Of a DNA stretch of 64,000 nt, positions 8,490 to 18,358 are shown one piece after another. The position numbers and the translations under genes were made by a program. Each line of letters begins with the position of its first letter. The first letter of the stretch is position 1. The notes below the pieces were generated by a model. It made no database searches and was not told where the DNA came from. It saw nothing but the letters and a program-made list of their open reading frames with translations. Source of the DNA: Podospora pseudoanserina (lineage: Eukaryota > Ascomycota > Sordariomycetes > Sordariales > Podosporaceae); assembly GCF_035222485.1 (NCBI RefSeq), contig NC_085920.1:372001-436000 (forward strand). Reading direction: 5' to 3'.

Positions 8490-10916
8490 CTACTTCCTGT
8501 CCCGCATGATTCCCTTCCCAGGTTTCAAATTCTCATTACCAAAGTAGAACACCTGAATTGGCACCGTTGTCCCAAAAGCCCCGGGGCCACGTACCCGCAA
8601 GACCACTTTTCCATCCTCCCCAACCGGCCCTTCCTCACCAAACTTGGTAATTTCGCCATTGAAGTCCAACACAAGCTGCACCCAACCACCCTTGGCCGAC
8701 TCCTCTGGTCCCCCCTTGACAGTGACCTCGATATCAACGCCCGAACCCTCAAGCCAATCTGCTGTCACGATTGTCGGACCCGAAGGCGGTTCCTGGTACC
8801 CGTTCGCCGTCAGTGCCCACTCCGGCTTTGCCCCCCGGCAGGGAACACAGCCCGGCGGTCCCCAGTACGAGCTATCCGATGGCATCGCTCCCGTGACGAG
8901 GTTGCGGTAGGCCCACCACATCCTTTGAACGCCTGGCCAAGAGACGGTTGGTGGTGGGCCACCGTTGAAGCCAGTTTCTCGCTCCAGCAGTGCGGGGTGT
9001 CGCAGGGAGACGTCAGGTGGGAGGTCGTTGGACTGGCGCCTGCTCATCCATCGTCTGGGAGTGGTTGCGTTGGATACATGGGGGACAACGTTGGCCCATC
9101 CGGCGGTCCAGTTTCGGCTGTTCCAGTAGAACTCATCAATGGTAATGGACCAGAGCTTGCGTTTGCCATTTTCCAAGACGAGTTGGTCGTGGTACATCCC
9201 CCCCATCCAGCCGTTGCTCCCTTGTGTTCTGCTTGTTCCTGTCTGCAGGTTGCGGGTTCGGAGGGTGGCAGAGCGACCATCGTGAGATACGAGAATCACG
9301 GGCTGGAGTCGCCAGTGAAAGGGTACAGAGGAGCGGAGGGAGGACATGGAGGGGTTGTAGGTGGTGCTGTTTTGGCGGTAGTAGCGGGATGCACAGGAGA
9401 GGGAGATCGCGTCGGGGGTGTAGTACCATCCTATTCCGGGGGATAACTTGTGGCCTCGATCCGAGTGCAACTTGGCAAAGTCTGAGCAGCGAATGTCGTC
9501 GATGTAGAAGCCATAGGAGCCGGAGGTGTTTTCGGATTCGTCATAGGCGGAAGAGCGCAAGAGCAGACGGTGAATGTTGGCAAGTCTGTCTCGCGTTTCC
9601 TCTTCTGGTTCTTCCCACGCCGGATATCGCTTGTAGAATGGTCGCCATTCTACAGGCCGTCGGTTCTCAGTTGATTGGTAATAGGGGGGTAGGACAGGAG
9701 GTGGGTCCAACGAAGAAGCTGGCAAGATACCCCCATCTCCCCAGCCGGCGGCATAATCGGCAAAGAGCAGGCGGTGGTATCCCAGGTCTTGGATCTTCCA
9801 AGTGCCGGTATCCAGGTCTTTGACGAGGCTATGGTGGAAAACGCAAAACTGCCATTGACCGGTCTGAGCATTATCATCACCAATCAGGCCAATCTCCAGC
9901 CCTCGAGCGACGGCAGTCTTGTGATCTGGACTGACGTTGACAACAGTGCCAAAGATTGGGTGTTCGTTGAGAATGCCATGAGACAGCCCTTCTGGACCCA
10001 TGCGGTTTAGAACAGACTGGATGCCTGCAGGTCCAGCCAGTGACGTGTTATTTTGGACGGTGATGGTGCCGTTCGAGGTAAAAAGACTGATAACATCCGG
10101 CCACATTCGCCTGTCGACATAATACCCCATGCCATGAACAAGATTTCGCACCTCGTCTTCTTCGTTGAGATGGGCAACCCGGTATTCCAGCTCGTCTACG
10201 GAAAGGCTAGCGGCGGGTGTTGATCGACGATTCAATGTGCCAGTGCCCTCCTTCGAACGTCTTGCAGTTCTTCCGGCGTGGAGAAGTGTAACGCCAGCCT
10301 GGTCGAGGGTGTAGTGGTATGAAACAACGGGGAGCGATCCGTTTAGCCCCAGATTCTTCCACCCTTTCTCGTAGGTACCTGCATAGAGAGGGTAGTACCG
10401 CAGTAAGGAAATCTTCCATTTGCCCCCGCTGGAAACATATTCGTTCTCAAAAATCCCACCCTCGATCCTAGTCGCGCCTTTGCCGTTGCCGAGCTTCCTC
10501 AGTGCTGTCCACCGGCCTTTTGCAGTGTTGCCGTCGTCCGCAAGCGTTATGACCGGCATGTCGCTCATGAAAACATGGAGAGACCCTGGATTGATCCCGT
10601 CCATATCCCCAGCTTCTTGCTGCAGCCAGTTCTCGATGGCCGGGCGCCCCGTGATAGAACTGGCGTCACTTGTAGAAAGAATGTCTCCAGCCCCTTTGCC
10701 CCATCGAAGAATCCCATTCTCTGCAAACAGACTCGCCATTCCTTTCCAGCGGCCATGCTGCGCCAATTGGGCATATGTCCGTTGGATGTTCTTGATCTCG
10801 CGCACAGATTCGACTCGCAGAAGATCTTGGGTGAGATTCTCGACACTGAGCACGCCAGGGTCGACAGCTAAAGCCATGCCAGCCCAGAGGACCAACGAAA
10901 TGACGGCGAACTTCAT
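8490..10916 (-). CDS. Secreted protein with three SnoaL-like modules
   Basis: An intron-free 808-aa protein with a clear signal peptide (MKFAVISLVLWAGMALA). Module 1, about residues 30-180, has the SnoaL/NTF2-like pattern: a helix with a Y-x-x-L run, then GRWKGMASLFAENGILRWG, GRPAIENWL and a terminal sheet KGRWTALRKLG...KWKISLLRYY. Module 2, about 235-390, repeats it (YYVDRRMWPDVISLFTSNG...GPAGIQSVLNRM...GTWKIQDLGYHRL). Module 3, about 430-620, is more diverged (GGMYHDQLVLENGKRKLWSI, ITIDEFYWNSRNW). The last 130 residues look like an Ig-like beta domain. SnoaL-like folds bind small hydrophobic ligands or act as cyclases and isomerases. The role of this triple extracellular form is unknown. 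A long opposite-strand ORF across this gene is its shadow. Confidence 0.85.
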   Translation of the reverse strand: MKFAVISLVLWAGMALAVDPGVLSVENLTQDLLRVESVREIKNIQRTYAQLAQHGRWKGMASLFAENGILRWGKGAGDILSTSDASSITGRPAIENWLQQEAGDMDGINPGSLHVFMSDMPVITLADDGNTAKGRWTALRKLGNGKGATRIEGGIFENEYVSSGGKWKISLLRYYPLYAGTYEKGWKNLGLNGSLPVVSYHYTLDQAGVTLLHAGRTARRSKEGTGTLNRRSTPAASLSVDELEYRVAHLNEEDEVRNLVHGMGYYVDRRMWPDVISLFTSNGTITVQNNTSLAGPAGIQSVLNRMGPEGLSHGILNEHPIFGTVVNVSPDHKTAVARGLEIGLIGDDNAQTGQWQFCVFHHSLVKDLDTGTWKIQDLGYHRLLFADYAAGWGDGGILPASSLDPPPVLPPYYQSTENRRPVEWRPFYKRYPAWEEPEEETRDRLANIHRLLLRSSAYDESENTSGSYGFYIDDIRCSDFAKLHSDRGHKLSPGIGWYYTPDAISLSCASRYYRQNSTTYNPSMSSLRSSVPFHWRLQPVILVSHDGRSATLRTRNLQTGTSRTQGSNGWMGGMYHDQLVLENGKRKLWSITIDEFYWNSRNWTAGWANVVPHVSNATTPRRWMSRRQSNDLPPDVSLRHPALLERETGFNGGPPPTVSWPGVQRMWWAYRNLVTGAMPSDSSYWGPPGCVPCRGAKPEWALTANGYQEPPSGPTIVTADWLEGSGVDIEVTVKGGPEESAKGGWVQLVLDFNGEITKFGEEGPVGEDGKVVLRVRGPGAFGTTVPIQVFYFGNENLKPGKGIMRDRK

Positions 10917-11705
10917 CTTGTGTAACTCGATCTCGGCGGCGCATGAACAGCTTCTGGTTGGAGAAATGGGGGCGCCATGGGTACGGTATTTGACTTCTCT
11001 AGATCATCTCCAGCCCTGCAGAACATGTTGAAGTGCCGGATGGTTGGATCGGGAATATACGAGTTTGCTGTACCCCGCGACGGTCTGTAATTGGATGCTG
11101 CACCTCCCGAGTGTTATGGCTACGGCGAACCTATGAGTTGGGGCTTCATCGAGGCTTTCCGGCTGAAAAGAAGGGCAGGGCGGTAGCCAACCAGCAAAGG
11201 AGGCCGGTCCGATCCGCGTTTTGCCATGCACGTGTAATAACTAACATGCATCTATTGGTGCTATAAGATTGGTAACACAGTTGAGGGGATGGTGGTGATG
11301 AAATCGAAATATTAAAGAGACCTGATGGCCATTTGAGACTAGCTAATGATGCAAAGAGGAAGGGAAGCTACGACTGGTGGAGGCATTTCAGCTTCATTCG
11401 TCGGTCTGGACTCTGGAGCAAACACTCCTGCCTGCAGTGCTGCCTATCAAAACCAGGGAATGTCCCGTTTTCGAGACAGCACTAGGACTAAACGGATCAG
11501 GCGGCCCGAAATTAAAAAAGATCCGATAGGGTACCACCCCGGCGACGGCGTTTGGTGATATTATATCCGACCGACTCGTTCTGCTTTAAATTCGACGTCC
11601 CTCCCAGATTTTGTTAACCTCCAACACACGCTCGTTTCTAGCTGTTACACACTCAGTATTACACTCCTTTAGCACCACAGTCACTCTTTATATTTGCTTG
11701 ACACA
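10917..11705. other. Divergent promoter region
   Basis: This is the 789-bp spacer between the minus-strand SnoaL-like gene and the plus-strand secreted protein gene. No coding signal was seen. CT-rich stretches just before 11706 are usual for fungal core promoters. Confidence 0.5.
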
Positions 11706-12428
11706 ATGGTTGTCCCACGCTCCCTCTTCACTCTTTTCGCCAGCGCATCGCTCGCCCTCGCAGGTGTAGCACCGCGTCAGGATGATGCTTCGCCCACTTC
11801 GACAGACCCCGAATGCGCGATCGAGAAATTTGAGGCCCTTGCCTCGTCCATTGCTCCCGAAATCACGCCCCCCGCCAAACTCAGAGAATATATGGAGACA
11901 GCCGCCGAGATTGTCAGCGCAATTCGCACCATCCGCCCCTCCGACCTTGGCTTGGGCTCGGATGAAGAAGCAGACATGCTTTGCGGCCTGGAATATGGTC
12001 CGTACGCCAGTATCAGGCCCACCGATTCCGCGATGCTGAAGGTCATGACGAGTTGGGAGGCGCAACGCTCGAGTGCGCGTGACAAGTGGTCTAGCACTGT
12101 GCATAGTCTTGCGACGCATTGCGGAACCATCAACGGACATGCGGCTGGCTATTTGATGAGCATGGTTGCATCCAACTATGAGGAGTGCAGGACCGCTAGG
12201 AGCATTTGGCAGGAGCTGACTACTGTCAATCAGAATGCCGCTGCTGCTACTGGCGCGACCAAGACTCCTGGGAATTCCGGCGGCCAGGACGAGACACCAA
12301 CACAGACGGGAGATGTTACTGCGAACACATCAACATCTACATCTACTGCTGGGGCTTGGAAGGGAATGGAGACTGCTGGTCCGATGGTGGCCGTTGCCGG
12401 CATCATTGCCGCGGTCGTTGGACTCTGA
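11706..12428 (+). CDS. Secreted, GPI-anchored four-cysteine protein (paralog 1 of 3)
   Basis: A 240-aa protein starting at ATG 11706 (CACAATGG context). It has a signal peptide, MVVPRSLFTLFASASLALAG, and a probable KEX-like site (PRQ). A helical domain carries four cysteines, in PECAIEKFEAL, ADMLCGLEYG, LATHCGTING and YEECRTARSIW. A Thr/Ser-rich linker follows, then a hydrophobic tail (VAVAGIIAAVVGL) typical of a GPI signal. The same four cysteines, a TSW motif before the third and the E-x-C-[KR]-T-A box before the linker recur in the next two genes, so the three are tandem paralogs despite low identity. The layout matches fungal proteins annotated as infection-structure-specific-like. No biochemical role is known to me. 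Confidence 0.85.
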   Translation: MVVPRSLFTLFASASLALAGVAPRQDDASPTSTDPECAIEKFEALASSIAPEITPPAKLREYMETAAEIVSAIRTIRPSDLGLGSDEEADMLCGLEYGPYASIRPTDSAMLKVMTSWEAQRSSARDKWSSTVHSLATHCGTINGHAAGYLMSMVASNYEECRTARSIWQELTTVNQNAAAATGATKTPGNSGGQDETPTQTGDVTANTSTSTSTAGAWKGMETAGPMVAVAGIIAAVVGL

Positions 12429-13212
12429 GACCTCGAGCGGTCATCTTTTTGCGACTTGCTACTTTGGTCAACACACGATGATCTGTCTTGCGATCTACGG
12501 TATAAATAGTATAATACGAAGTCATGTCGCGAATATGTTCTCCGTGATTCGATGAACTGACTCCCGATTTCTCACCAGGCATTTCCTGTTTGCATCTAAT
12601 CTCGACGACTACCTAGTACAACATCTTCAAGCCATCGGCATCCAGAACTCTGGCTTCATCCAGACCGCCATGCACAACCACCGCCATTGCCGCCCCTGCA
12701 TCCATCAGCCCTACAGCCAAGCCCGGCAACGGCGGCTACCTGATCTCCGCCATTGATGACTACTCCACCTGCCTCGTCATCTTCATCATCAACAAGGACA
12801 TTCGCGGCAGGAGCAAGGCCAACAGTGGTGCTTGGGCTGGCATCAACAACCTGCTTTACTGGGTCGATTAGAAGTTCTCGGTTCAACTTCACTCTTTGAC
12901 ATCTCTTGTTTACGAGCATGCCAAGATTAAAGTCAAAAGAAGCCTTGTGATCCTAATGATGGCCCCTGATGCATCATGCAAGGTTGGGTTCAGATCTGCG
13001 CCAAGCATTACCCCTGAACACACAAGTCCCAACACAAGACCGCAGGGTGTCATTGGTGATCAAAGCAGCGCTCTAGTCATGATTTCACCTCGGAACCCGG
13101 CACCGAGATTCGGCTTCAAAAGCGCCAACTTTTCCCTCCGAGATTCCAATTCTTTTGGGCTTCCATTTTCATCACCCACAGTCGTTACCATTGCAAAATC
13201 CACTCACCCAAG
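12429..13212. other. Intergenic, with a short coding-like relic
   Basis: Plus-strand bases 12640-12870 read as an open, codon-like stretch ending at a stop (...GGYLISAIDDYSTCLVIF, then NKDIRGRSKANSGAWAGINN). It has no start codon or splice donor that I could place, so it may be a fragment of a lost gene. The rest is promoter sequence for the next gene. Confidence 0.3.
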
Positions 13213-13977
13213 ATGATACCCCAAACGATCCTTACCATCGCCGCCCTCGCCGGCACCACCCTTGCCCAAACCGTCACTCCACCTCCCCACCCAACCGCCA
13301 CCTCTTCCCCGGCCCAAGCCTCCGAAGATTCGCTCTACTCCCTCTGCACCTCCCAACTAAACGCCTACCAGCGCCTGCGCCCTTCGCCCGCCCGGCAGGT
13401 AGAAGCCTTCTTCGACAATGCCCCCGAGCTCCAGGATCCTCGAAATAGGTACTGGGATCATGACCGCATCGACTCCCAATGCAAACGCGTCTGGGACGCG
13501 CGGAACACCATGGGCGCCACCGCTGCTCCGTCACTCGCCTCTCAGTTCTCCGCTTTTACCTCGAGCTGGAACAGCTGGGTAGCTAACATCAAGGAAGAAG
13601 CGTTGGAGTGGGCAACGAAGTGTAATGAGTTTGGGGACAGTCCTTCAGGGTTTGATGGGGAGCCTAACAAGAGATGGGGCGCGAACTTTTATGCGTTAAT
13701 TGTTACCGACGAGGCGGGGTGCAAGACGGCGATGAGTGACTGGTTGGGTGTTGCTGCTCGGACAAGGGCGACGGATCCTACGGCGAGTGAGACGAGTTTG
13801 GCGACGACAACGGGTGAAGAGGCGGAGGAGACGACGACTGGGGGGAATACACCTGCAAGTATCGATCAGGTGAGCACAACGACTTCGTCGGCGGGGGTGG
13901 TGCAGATGACGGGGTGGGGAGGGGTCATGATGGGGGTTATTGCTGTTGGTGGAGCGGTTGCGGGAGGGTTGCTCTAA
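13213..13977 (+). CDS. Secreted, GPI-anchored four-cysteine protein (paralog 2 of 3)
   Basis: A 254-aa protein with signal peptide MIPQTILTIAALAGTTLAQ. The four family cysteines are in LYSLCTSQLNAY, DSQCKRVWDA, WATKCNEFGD and EAGCKTAMSDW. The tryptophan-containing segment before the third cysteine is SSWNSWVANI. A Thr/Ser-rich stretch and a Gly/Val hydrophobic tail (GVMMGVIAVGGAVAGGLL) indicate a GPI anchor. It is the middle gene of three in the same orientation, about 785 bp after the first and 364 bp before the third. GC-rich third positions in its first half give way to a G-rich second half, without any break in frame. Confidence 0.83.
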   Translation: MIPQTILTIAALAGTTLAQTVTPPPHPTATSSPAQASEDSLYSLCTSQLNAYQRLRPSPARQVEAFFDNAPELQDPRNRYWDHDRIDSQCKRVWDARNTMGATAAPSLASQFSAFTSSWNSWVANIKEEALEWATKCNEFGDSPSGFDGEPNKRWGANFYALIVTDEAGCKTAMSDWLGVAARTRATDPTASETSLATTTGEEAEETTTGGNTPASIDQVSTTTSSAGVVQMTGWGGVMMGVIAVGGAVAGGLL

Positions 13978-14341
13978 GCTGTGTAGCTCTGGGTATGGGT
14001 TCAAAGAACTCTGCATACTATACAAAACGGATAATGTCCAAATATTTGGGTGTGGTGTTGTCAGACGGGAATGCAACGGCCCGCTGGCGCAGCTAACACC
14101 ACCCTGGTAATCAGGGGTATGGCAGGGAAATTGCGCCATGGAGCCCTTCCTGTTTGGTGACCCACACAATGGGAGTCGCCCATCATCGTCACCTTGGTCC
14201 CTCCTCTTGATATGAATGGGACTTGAGACTGCCTGCGATTGGATCGAGTCAACCCTGCATCCAACAACACACGCACCGCGCGTGTAATTGCTGAACACCT
14301 TCCGCGGCAACTTCTTGCAATTCAGACATCCAACCGAGAAA
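13978..14341. other. Spacer between paralogs 2 and 3
   Basis: Terminator and promoter sequence of 364 bp. No additional gene seen. Confidence 0.5.
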
Positions 14342-15067
14342 ATGGGCCTCTTCACACTCCTCTTCCTCCTGTCCTTTTCTCTTAGCGTGCTTGCCACTCA
14401 TGATCCGGTGCTCCTCCCACCGCAGCACTTTCTGATCCCAGTGCAGACCTCAGACACGGTAACAATCCCCACCGAAACCAACGTCGAAGCATTAGCGTGC
14501 GCCTCGACCTTTTCCTCCCTCTCCGGCAGTTTCCCCACGGAGCCGCCCCGCGTCGAGGCGTTTTACATGTCGGCCCTACTCGACGAAGGATTCCTATCCG
14601 TCCACCCACGCATCACCGAGTTGATCTCCTCGGCTGAAATGTACATGCGAGTGATAAGCTCGACAACGATCACTGACCCCAACAAGTTCTCCAAGCCCTG
14701 CTCTGTTGTGATGGAACTCCAGACAGTGATCCGCGATGCGGTACCAACGGGTGTCACCAGCGACGAGCTGGTTGCTTATGATAAGGAGTTGACGTCTTGG
14801 ATTAAGGAACACAACAGCGTGGTCACCGAGTTTGCTGGGCAATGCGGTGGCGTCGATGAAAGTCAAGCAGCACATGCCCTTGCGTTTGCGATTACGGGAA
14901 TGGAAGAGTGCAAGACTGCCTTTGCGGTGGCGTATGGGGTGATTAATCCGGCTATGATGACAGACGGGACATCCACGGCCGGTGGGGCGAGGGCTTGGGA
15001 GACGGGGCTGGTGAAAGAAGTTGCTGCTGTTGTTGGGGGTGTTGCCGTAATGGGATGGTTCATGTGA
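14342..15067 (+). CDS. Secreted, GPI-anchored four-cysteine protein (paralog 3 of 3)
   Basis: A 241-aa protein starting at ATG 14342 (MGLFTLLFLLSFSLSVLATH signal peptide). The four family cysteines are in ALACASTFSS, SKPCSVVMEL, FAGQCGGVDE and MEECKTAFAV. The TSW motif is present (ELTSWIKEHN). The linker before the hydrophobic tail (VAAVVGGVAVMGWFM) is much shorter than in its paralogs, so less of a Ser/Thr-rich stalk would lift it from the wall. A MITE-like element begins 78 bp after the stop and may supply the transcript's 3' end. Confidence 0.8.
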   Translation: MGLFTLLFLLSFSLSVLATHDPVLLPPQHFLIPVQTSDTVTIPTETNVEALACASTFSSLSGSFPTEPPRVEAFYMSALLDEGFLSVHPRITELISSAEMYMRVISSTTITDPNKFSKPCSVVMELQTVIRDAVPTGVTSDELVAYDKELTSWIKEHNSVVTEFAGQCGGVDESQAAHALAFAITGMEECKTAFAVAYGVINPAMMTDGTSTAGGARAWETGLVKEVAAVVGGVAVMGWFM

Positions 15068-15145
15068 ATGCACAGCGAGTAGATCAACCTTGAGATAAGC
15101 AGCTTCGAAGTTAGTGAGGGACATTAATATTCCATCATGACCCAG

Positions 15146-15471
15146 CACGTCCTGGACAAAATAACTGGTACTGCACCTGAATTCGGTGAAATGTGTAATC
15201 ATTAACAACCTACGCATCTTTAAAAAAAACGGCCAACGTATTGACTATCTTTTGAAGCCTACTAATTATATCTTAAGGCCTCCTGACTATCTTTCAAGGC
15301 CTCTTACCGATCTTTTAAGGCCCATTAACGATCTTTTAAGCCCTATCCACTATCACTTAAGGCCTCTTGTCTATTTTTTAAAGGCCTATAACATATCTTT
15401 CAAGGCTTATTAGTGATTTTTCGAAGCCTGCTTTAGTTCTTTGCAGTGCCAACTATTTTGTCCACAACGTG
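15146..15471. mobile_element. MITE-like element, copy 2, with internal 22-bp tandem array
   Basis: This is the best-preserved copy. The left end CACGTCCTGGACAAAATAAC and the right end (reverse complement CACGTTGTGGACAAAATAGT) form inverted repeats of about 30 bp. A perfect 5-bp duplication, CCCAG, flanks it (15141-15145 and 15472-15476). The interior, 15228-15430, holds about eight degenerate copies of a unit close to TTAACTATCTTTTAAGGCCT. This is the reverse complement of the unit at 1188-1428, so the two arrays point in opposite directions. No ORF of note. The 5-bp duplication does not match Tc1/mariner (TA) or hAT (8 bp), so the transposase superfamily is unresolved. Confidence 0.75.
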
Positions 15472-15590
15472 CCCAGCCATGTGACAAGGCTCATGAAGCA
15501 GTTGAACAGCCCTTTGACATTTGTTCAATAAGCATGCGAGTTTCTGGTCTCAATTGGGCATGCAACTCGGCGGGTCCCAAATCTGGCTGC

Positions 15591-16380
15591 TTATACTTCT
15601 AGGAGCCTGCCCAGGGACACAATGTTGGCAAAGGGGAATAGGGCAACCCGTGTGAAGTCCATGATGGCGATCTCGCCGTCTCTGCGGATGATGATGTGAC
15701 TTGGGTCGCGGCGTTCGAAGGAAAGCATGCACTGCCACCCTAGATAGGTTACCGCATCTTTCACTTGCTGTAGCACGGATGTGCGCACTTCTTCGTCTGG
15801 CAGTGTTCCCCGGGTGATCATATCCCGCACCAGTTCCCCGTCTACCAACTCCAACAAAATCACACGCACCCAGCGTGCGCCATGTGGCGTTTCAAGCGAG
15901 AACGTCCAAGATCCATGGTAATCCGGGGCAGCACGAGAATATCCCTCCCTCATGCGTGCGCCCACGAAAAGGGGCAGGAACGAGCCCCCAGCGCATAGCC
16001 CAGACCCGCGCGTGGCACGCAGTCCATCTCTACGTTTGTACAGTCGAATGCCTTCAACAAAGGATAGTCGATGTTATCGTAAATCTTGGCCATGAAGCGT
16101 TGCGAGGGGTCGTTGCCAAAATAGCATGGCACAACGGTAGGGCCTCCGCCCTCTCTCTGATGGACATCGCTGTCGATAATGCTGGTTTATTCTTCTCGAT
16201 CGCCTTCGGGAATATCCTCCCAAGTCGTGGTTTCGGCCGGTGGGTTGTTGAGCGCAAGTCTGATTTTGTCCCTCTGTGCAAAAAATGGTTCTGGGCATTG
16301 GGAAAAGTAAGAGCGGCCGAATGGTTCTGGAGGATTGTGAATTCGGATGTGAAGTTTGGTGCCTCGCGAGCATCGTTCGC
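15591..16380 (-). pseudogene. Protein-kinase-like gene remnant
   Basis: Minus-strand pieces read in order as a member of a fungal kinase-like family: RIHNPPEPFGRSYFSQCPEP, RDKIRLALNNPPAETTTWED, then CYFGNDPSQRFMAKIYDNI, then DYHGSWTFSLETPHGARWVR, VILLELVDGELVRDM, and MDFTRVALFPF near the end. An in-frame stop at 16187-16189 separates the first two, and the frame changes between about 15950 and 15990, with no intron signals at either point. The HRD region is also altered (ERRDPSHIIIRRDG). I conclude that it is a host pseudogene with at least two breaks. The original start could not be placed. Confidence 0.7.
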
Positions 16381-17571
16381 TAGAAGGTTGCAATGATATG
16401 TTGATAACGTTTGACGTCGACGACTGTTGTGTGATTGTTTTGGGGAAGAAATTAGAATCAGCAAGATTTTTTAAAGGGTGGGTTAGATATTGGTGGCAGG
16501 TCTGGAGGTTGTTGAGAAAAAGATTAAATAGGATGGTGGGCAGTGATTTGTCGGGTTCGTAACACTGAGGGCATGGGTTCAGAGGTTGCGAGGCGGAAGT
16601 CGAGCCAAACCTTGTCAGGTGTTGGGGGCATATTTTGCTCGACGGCATAAAATATGGCTCACACTGGTACAATGGACAACTGCTGGTGTGTTACATAGCA
16701 GACCAAACAAATTTCGAACAAAGGCAACGGTACTTGCTGATAGTTAATCTTGTGGGTGTACTGGAAATACACTGTGAGTGGCCACCGGTTTGGCATCAAC
16801 AGACCTTGGCGGGGGCGATGTGAAAGAGAGAGATTGACTTGAAACTTGGCAGTCGAACATTGCCCTTAAAATTGTGATTTGAAATCCCTTGAGAATTAAA
16901 CTTGTGGCCTTCTGTATTGCAGACGGTGAGTGAGACTTCTACCTACATCAGACATCATATGGCCAAGTCTGACATTGCACAAGATATCCAGTACAAAATC
17001 AGGCTAGGGTTTGTGACATGACTGCAGTGAAGACTACCAGCAAGGTCGTGGCAAGGCTACAGTCTTATGTTTCCATCTGTACTTAGGTGCTTATCCTAAC
17101 CTTCGAATTCCATAGCATCATTCATAACTATACAAAGTTCCACCCACATATTCATATTTAGAGCAGGAAGGACTTTCACTAAGAACATGAGCCGCTGAAG
17201 GACCTTCCACAGCCCCGGTAACCCCCACTCACCGCCGTCCCATCCGGCATCCCCCCCTGAAAATGCTTGTGTTCCAGCCAAGAACAACCGCCGAAAACAC
17301 TCCCCAATACCAAGCAAAAGCCAAGCAAATCTATTATGTCCCTTCCCGTGGGTCCCAACCACTTCCAGTCGAGAACGAAGACGTTGTCTGCCGGGTTCCG
17401 TTGGAGAGACAACAGGCTTTTGCCACTCCGAAAACATCCACCGATGACTAGGCCGCTGGATCGAGATCCAGGTTCCACTCCCAGAACCTCAACCGACGCA
17501 GTGGCGGTGAGACGACAGCATGCATTCCAGCATGCTACGTCGGTCACTCCAGAACTGTTTGCTCAAGCATG
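16381..17571. other. AT-richer intergenic stretch, nothing recognised
   Basis: About 1.2 kb without an ORF that has a start, splice sites and a protein-like composition. The part from 16840 to 17100 is notably AT-rich. Confidence 0.4.
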
Positions 17572-18358
17572 TCAAGTAGAAGACATCCGTCGTGACCATG
17601 AGCGTCCCAACCGGGTAAACAGAGGCACTTTCGTGGTGCTCGCCTTGGTCATTTTGAGGTCGTCAATACTCGTCAACGAAAAGCTCCGTTTTTTGTCCTC
17701 CTCTCCTGCCCGCACCTCTCTCACTGTTGGCGACTGCCGTTTCCTCATGGACGACCACTGCTTGGCGGCTGTTTGAGCTGAGAGCACGGGGAGCTGCCGC
17801 GTGTCTGCCTTGCGCTGGGATGAAGTTTGTTCTTCGCTCTGTGTGCTCTCCTTGGTCTGGGCCTTGTCCAAGGAGTCCACCTCGCTGAGGGGACGAACCT
17901 GGGTGCTATCGGATTCCCGCCGACTGACGGGGCTGGTGGCAGTGGAGTCGTCAACTGGGAGCATAAAGGAGAACGGGAATTCCACCACGTTTCCGACTGG
18001 ATAGAGCGGTTAGTTGTGTCAGGAGCGGTGTAGAGTGAATAGGGGTAACATAGGACATACCGTAGGTGGACCAGAGGTGGGTGTCAACAGTGTACTTGAA
18101 GAATTCACTGCTGACGGGGTTAAGGTTGTTCTGGTGAAGCCATCCAACCACCCATTGCTCCGATAGCTTGACGACATCTGACTTCTTTCCCGGCATCAGC
18201 AGCGAAGTGTCTTTACTTGCTGCATAGTTAAGGATGAACTGGCGTCGAGAGTGTTCGGCGGCAGTCAGGGCTTTCATGATGTTGCGTCGCTCCAAGTCCG
18301 CTGGGGCCGACTGACGTCTCCGCTCTCTGACAGCAATGTTCGCCGCGTCTGATGTCAT
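17572..18358 (-). CDS. Fungal protein of unknown function, 240 aa
   Basis: Exons 18358-18061 and 17996-17572 are joined over a 64-nt intron (GTATGT donor, ACTAAC branch, TCCAG acceptor), giving HLWSTYVGNVVEFPFSFM. The N-terminal half looks helical and globular (RRNIMKALTAAEHSRRQFIL, KLSEQWVVGWLHQNNLNPVS). The C-terminal half is Ser/Thr/Gln-rich and ends in a basic segment (RLGRSWSRRMSST). No signal peptide or TM helix. I do not recognise a domain. Confidence 0.68.

Noticed and set aside
8460-9446. 328-codon plus-strand ORF
   Set aside because: It lies antisense to the SnoaL-like gene and has shadow-type composition. The minus-strand protein has signal peptide and domains.
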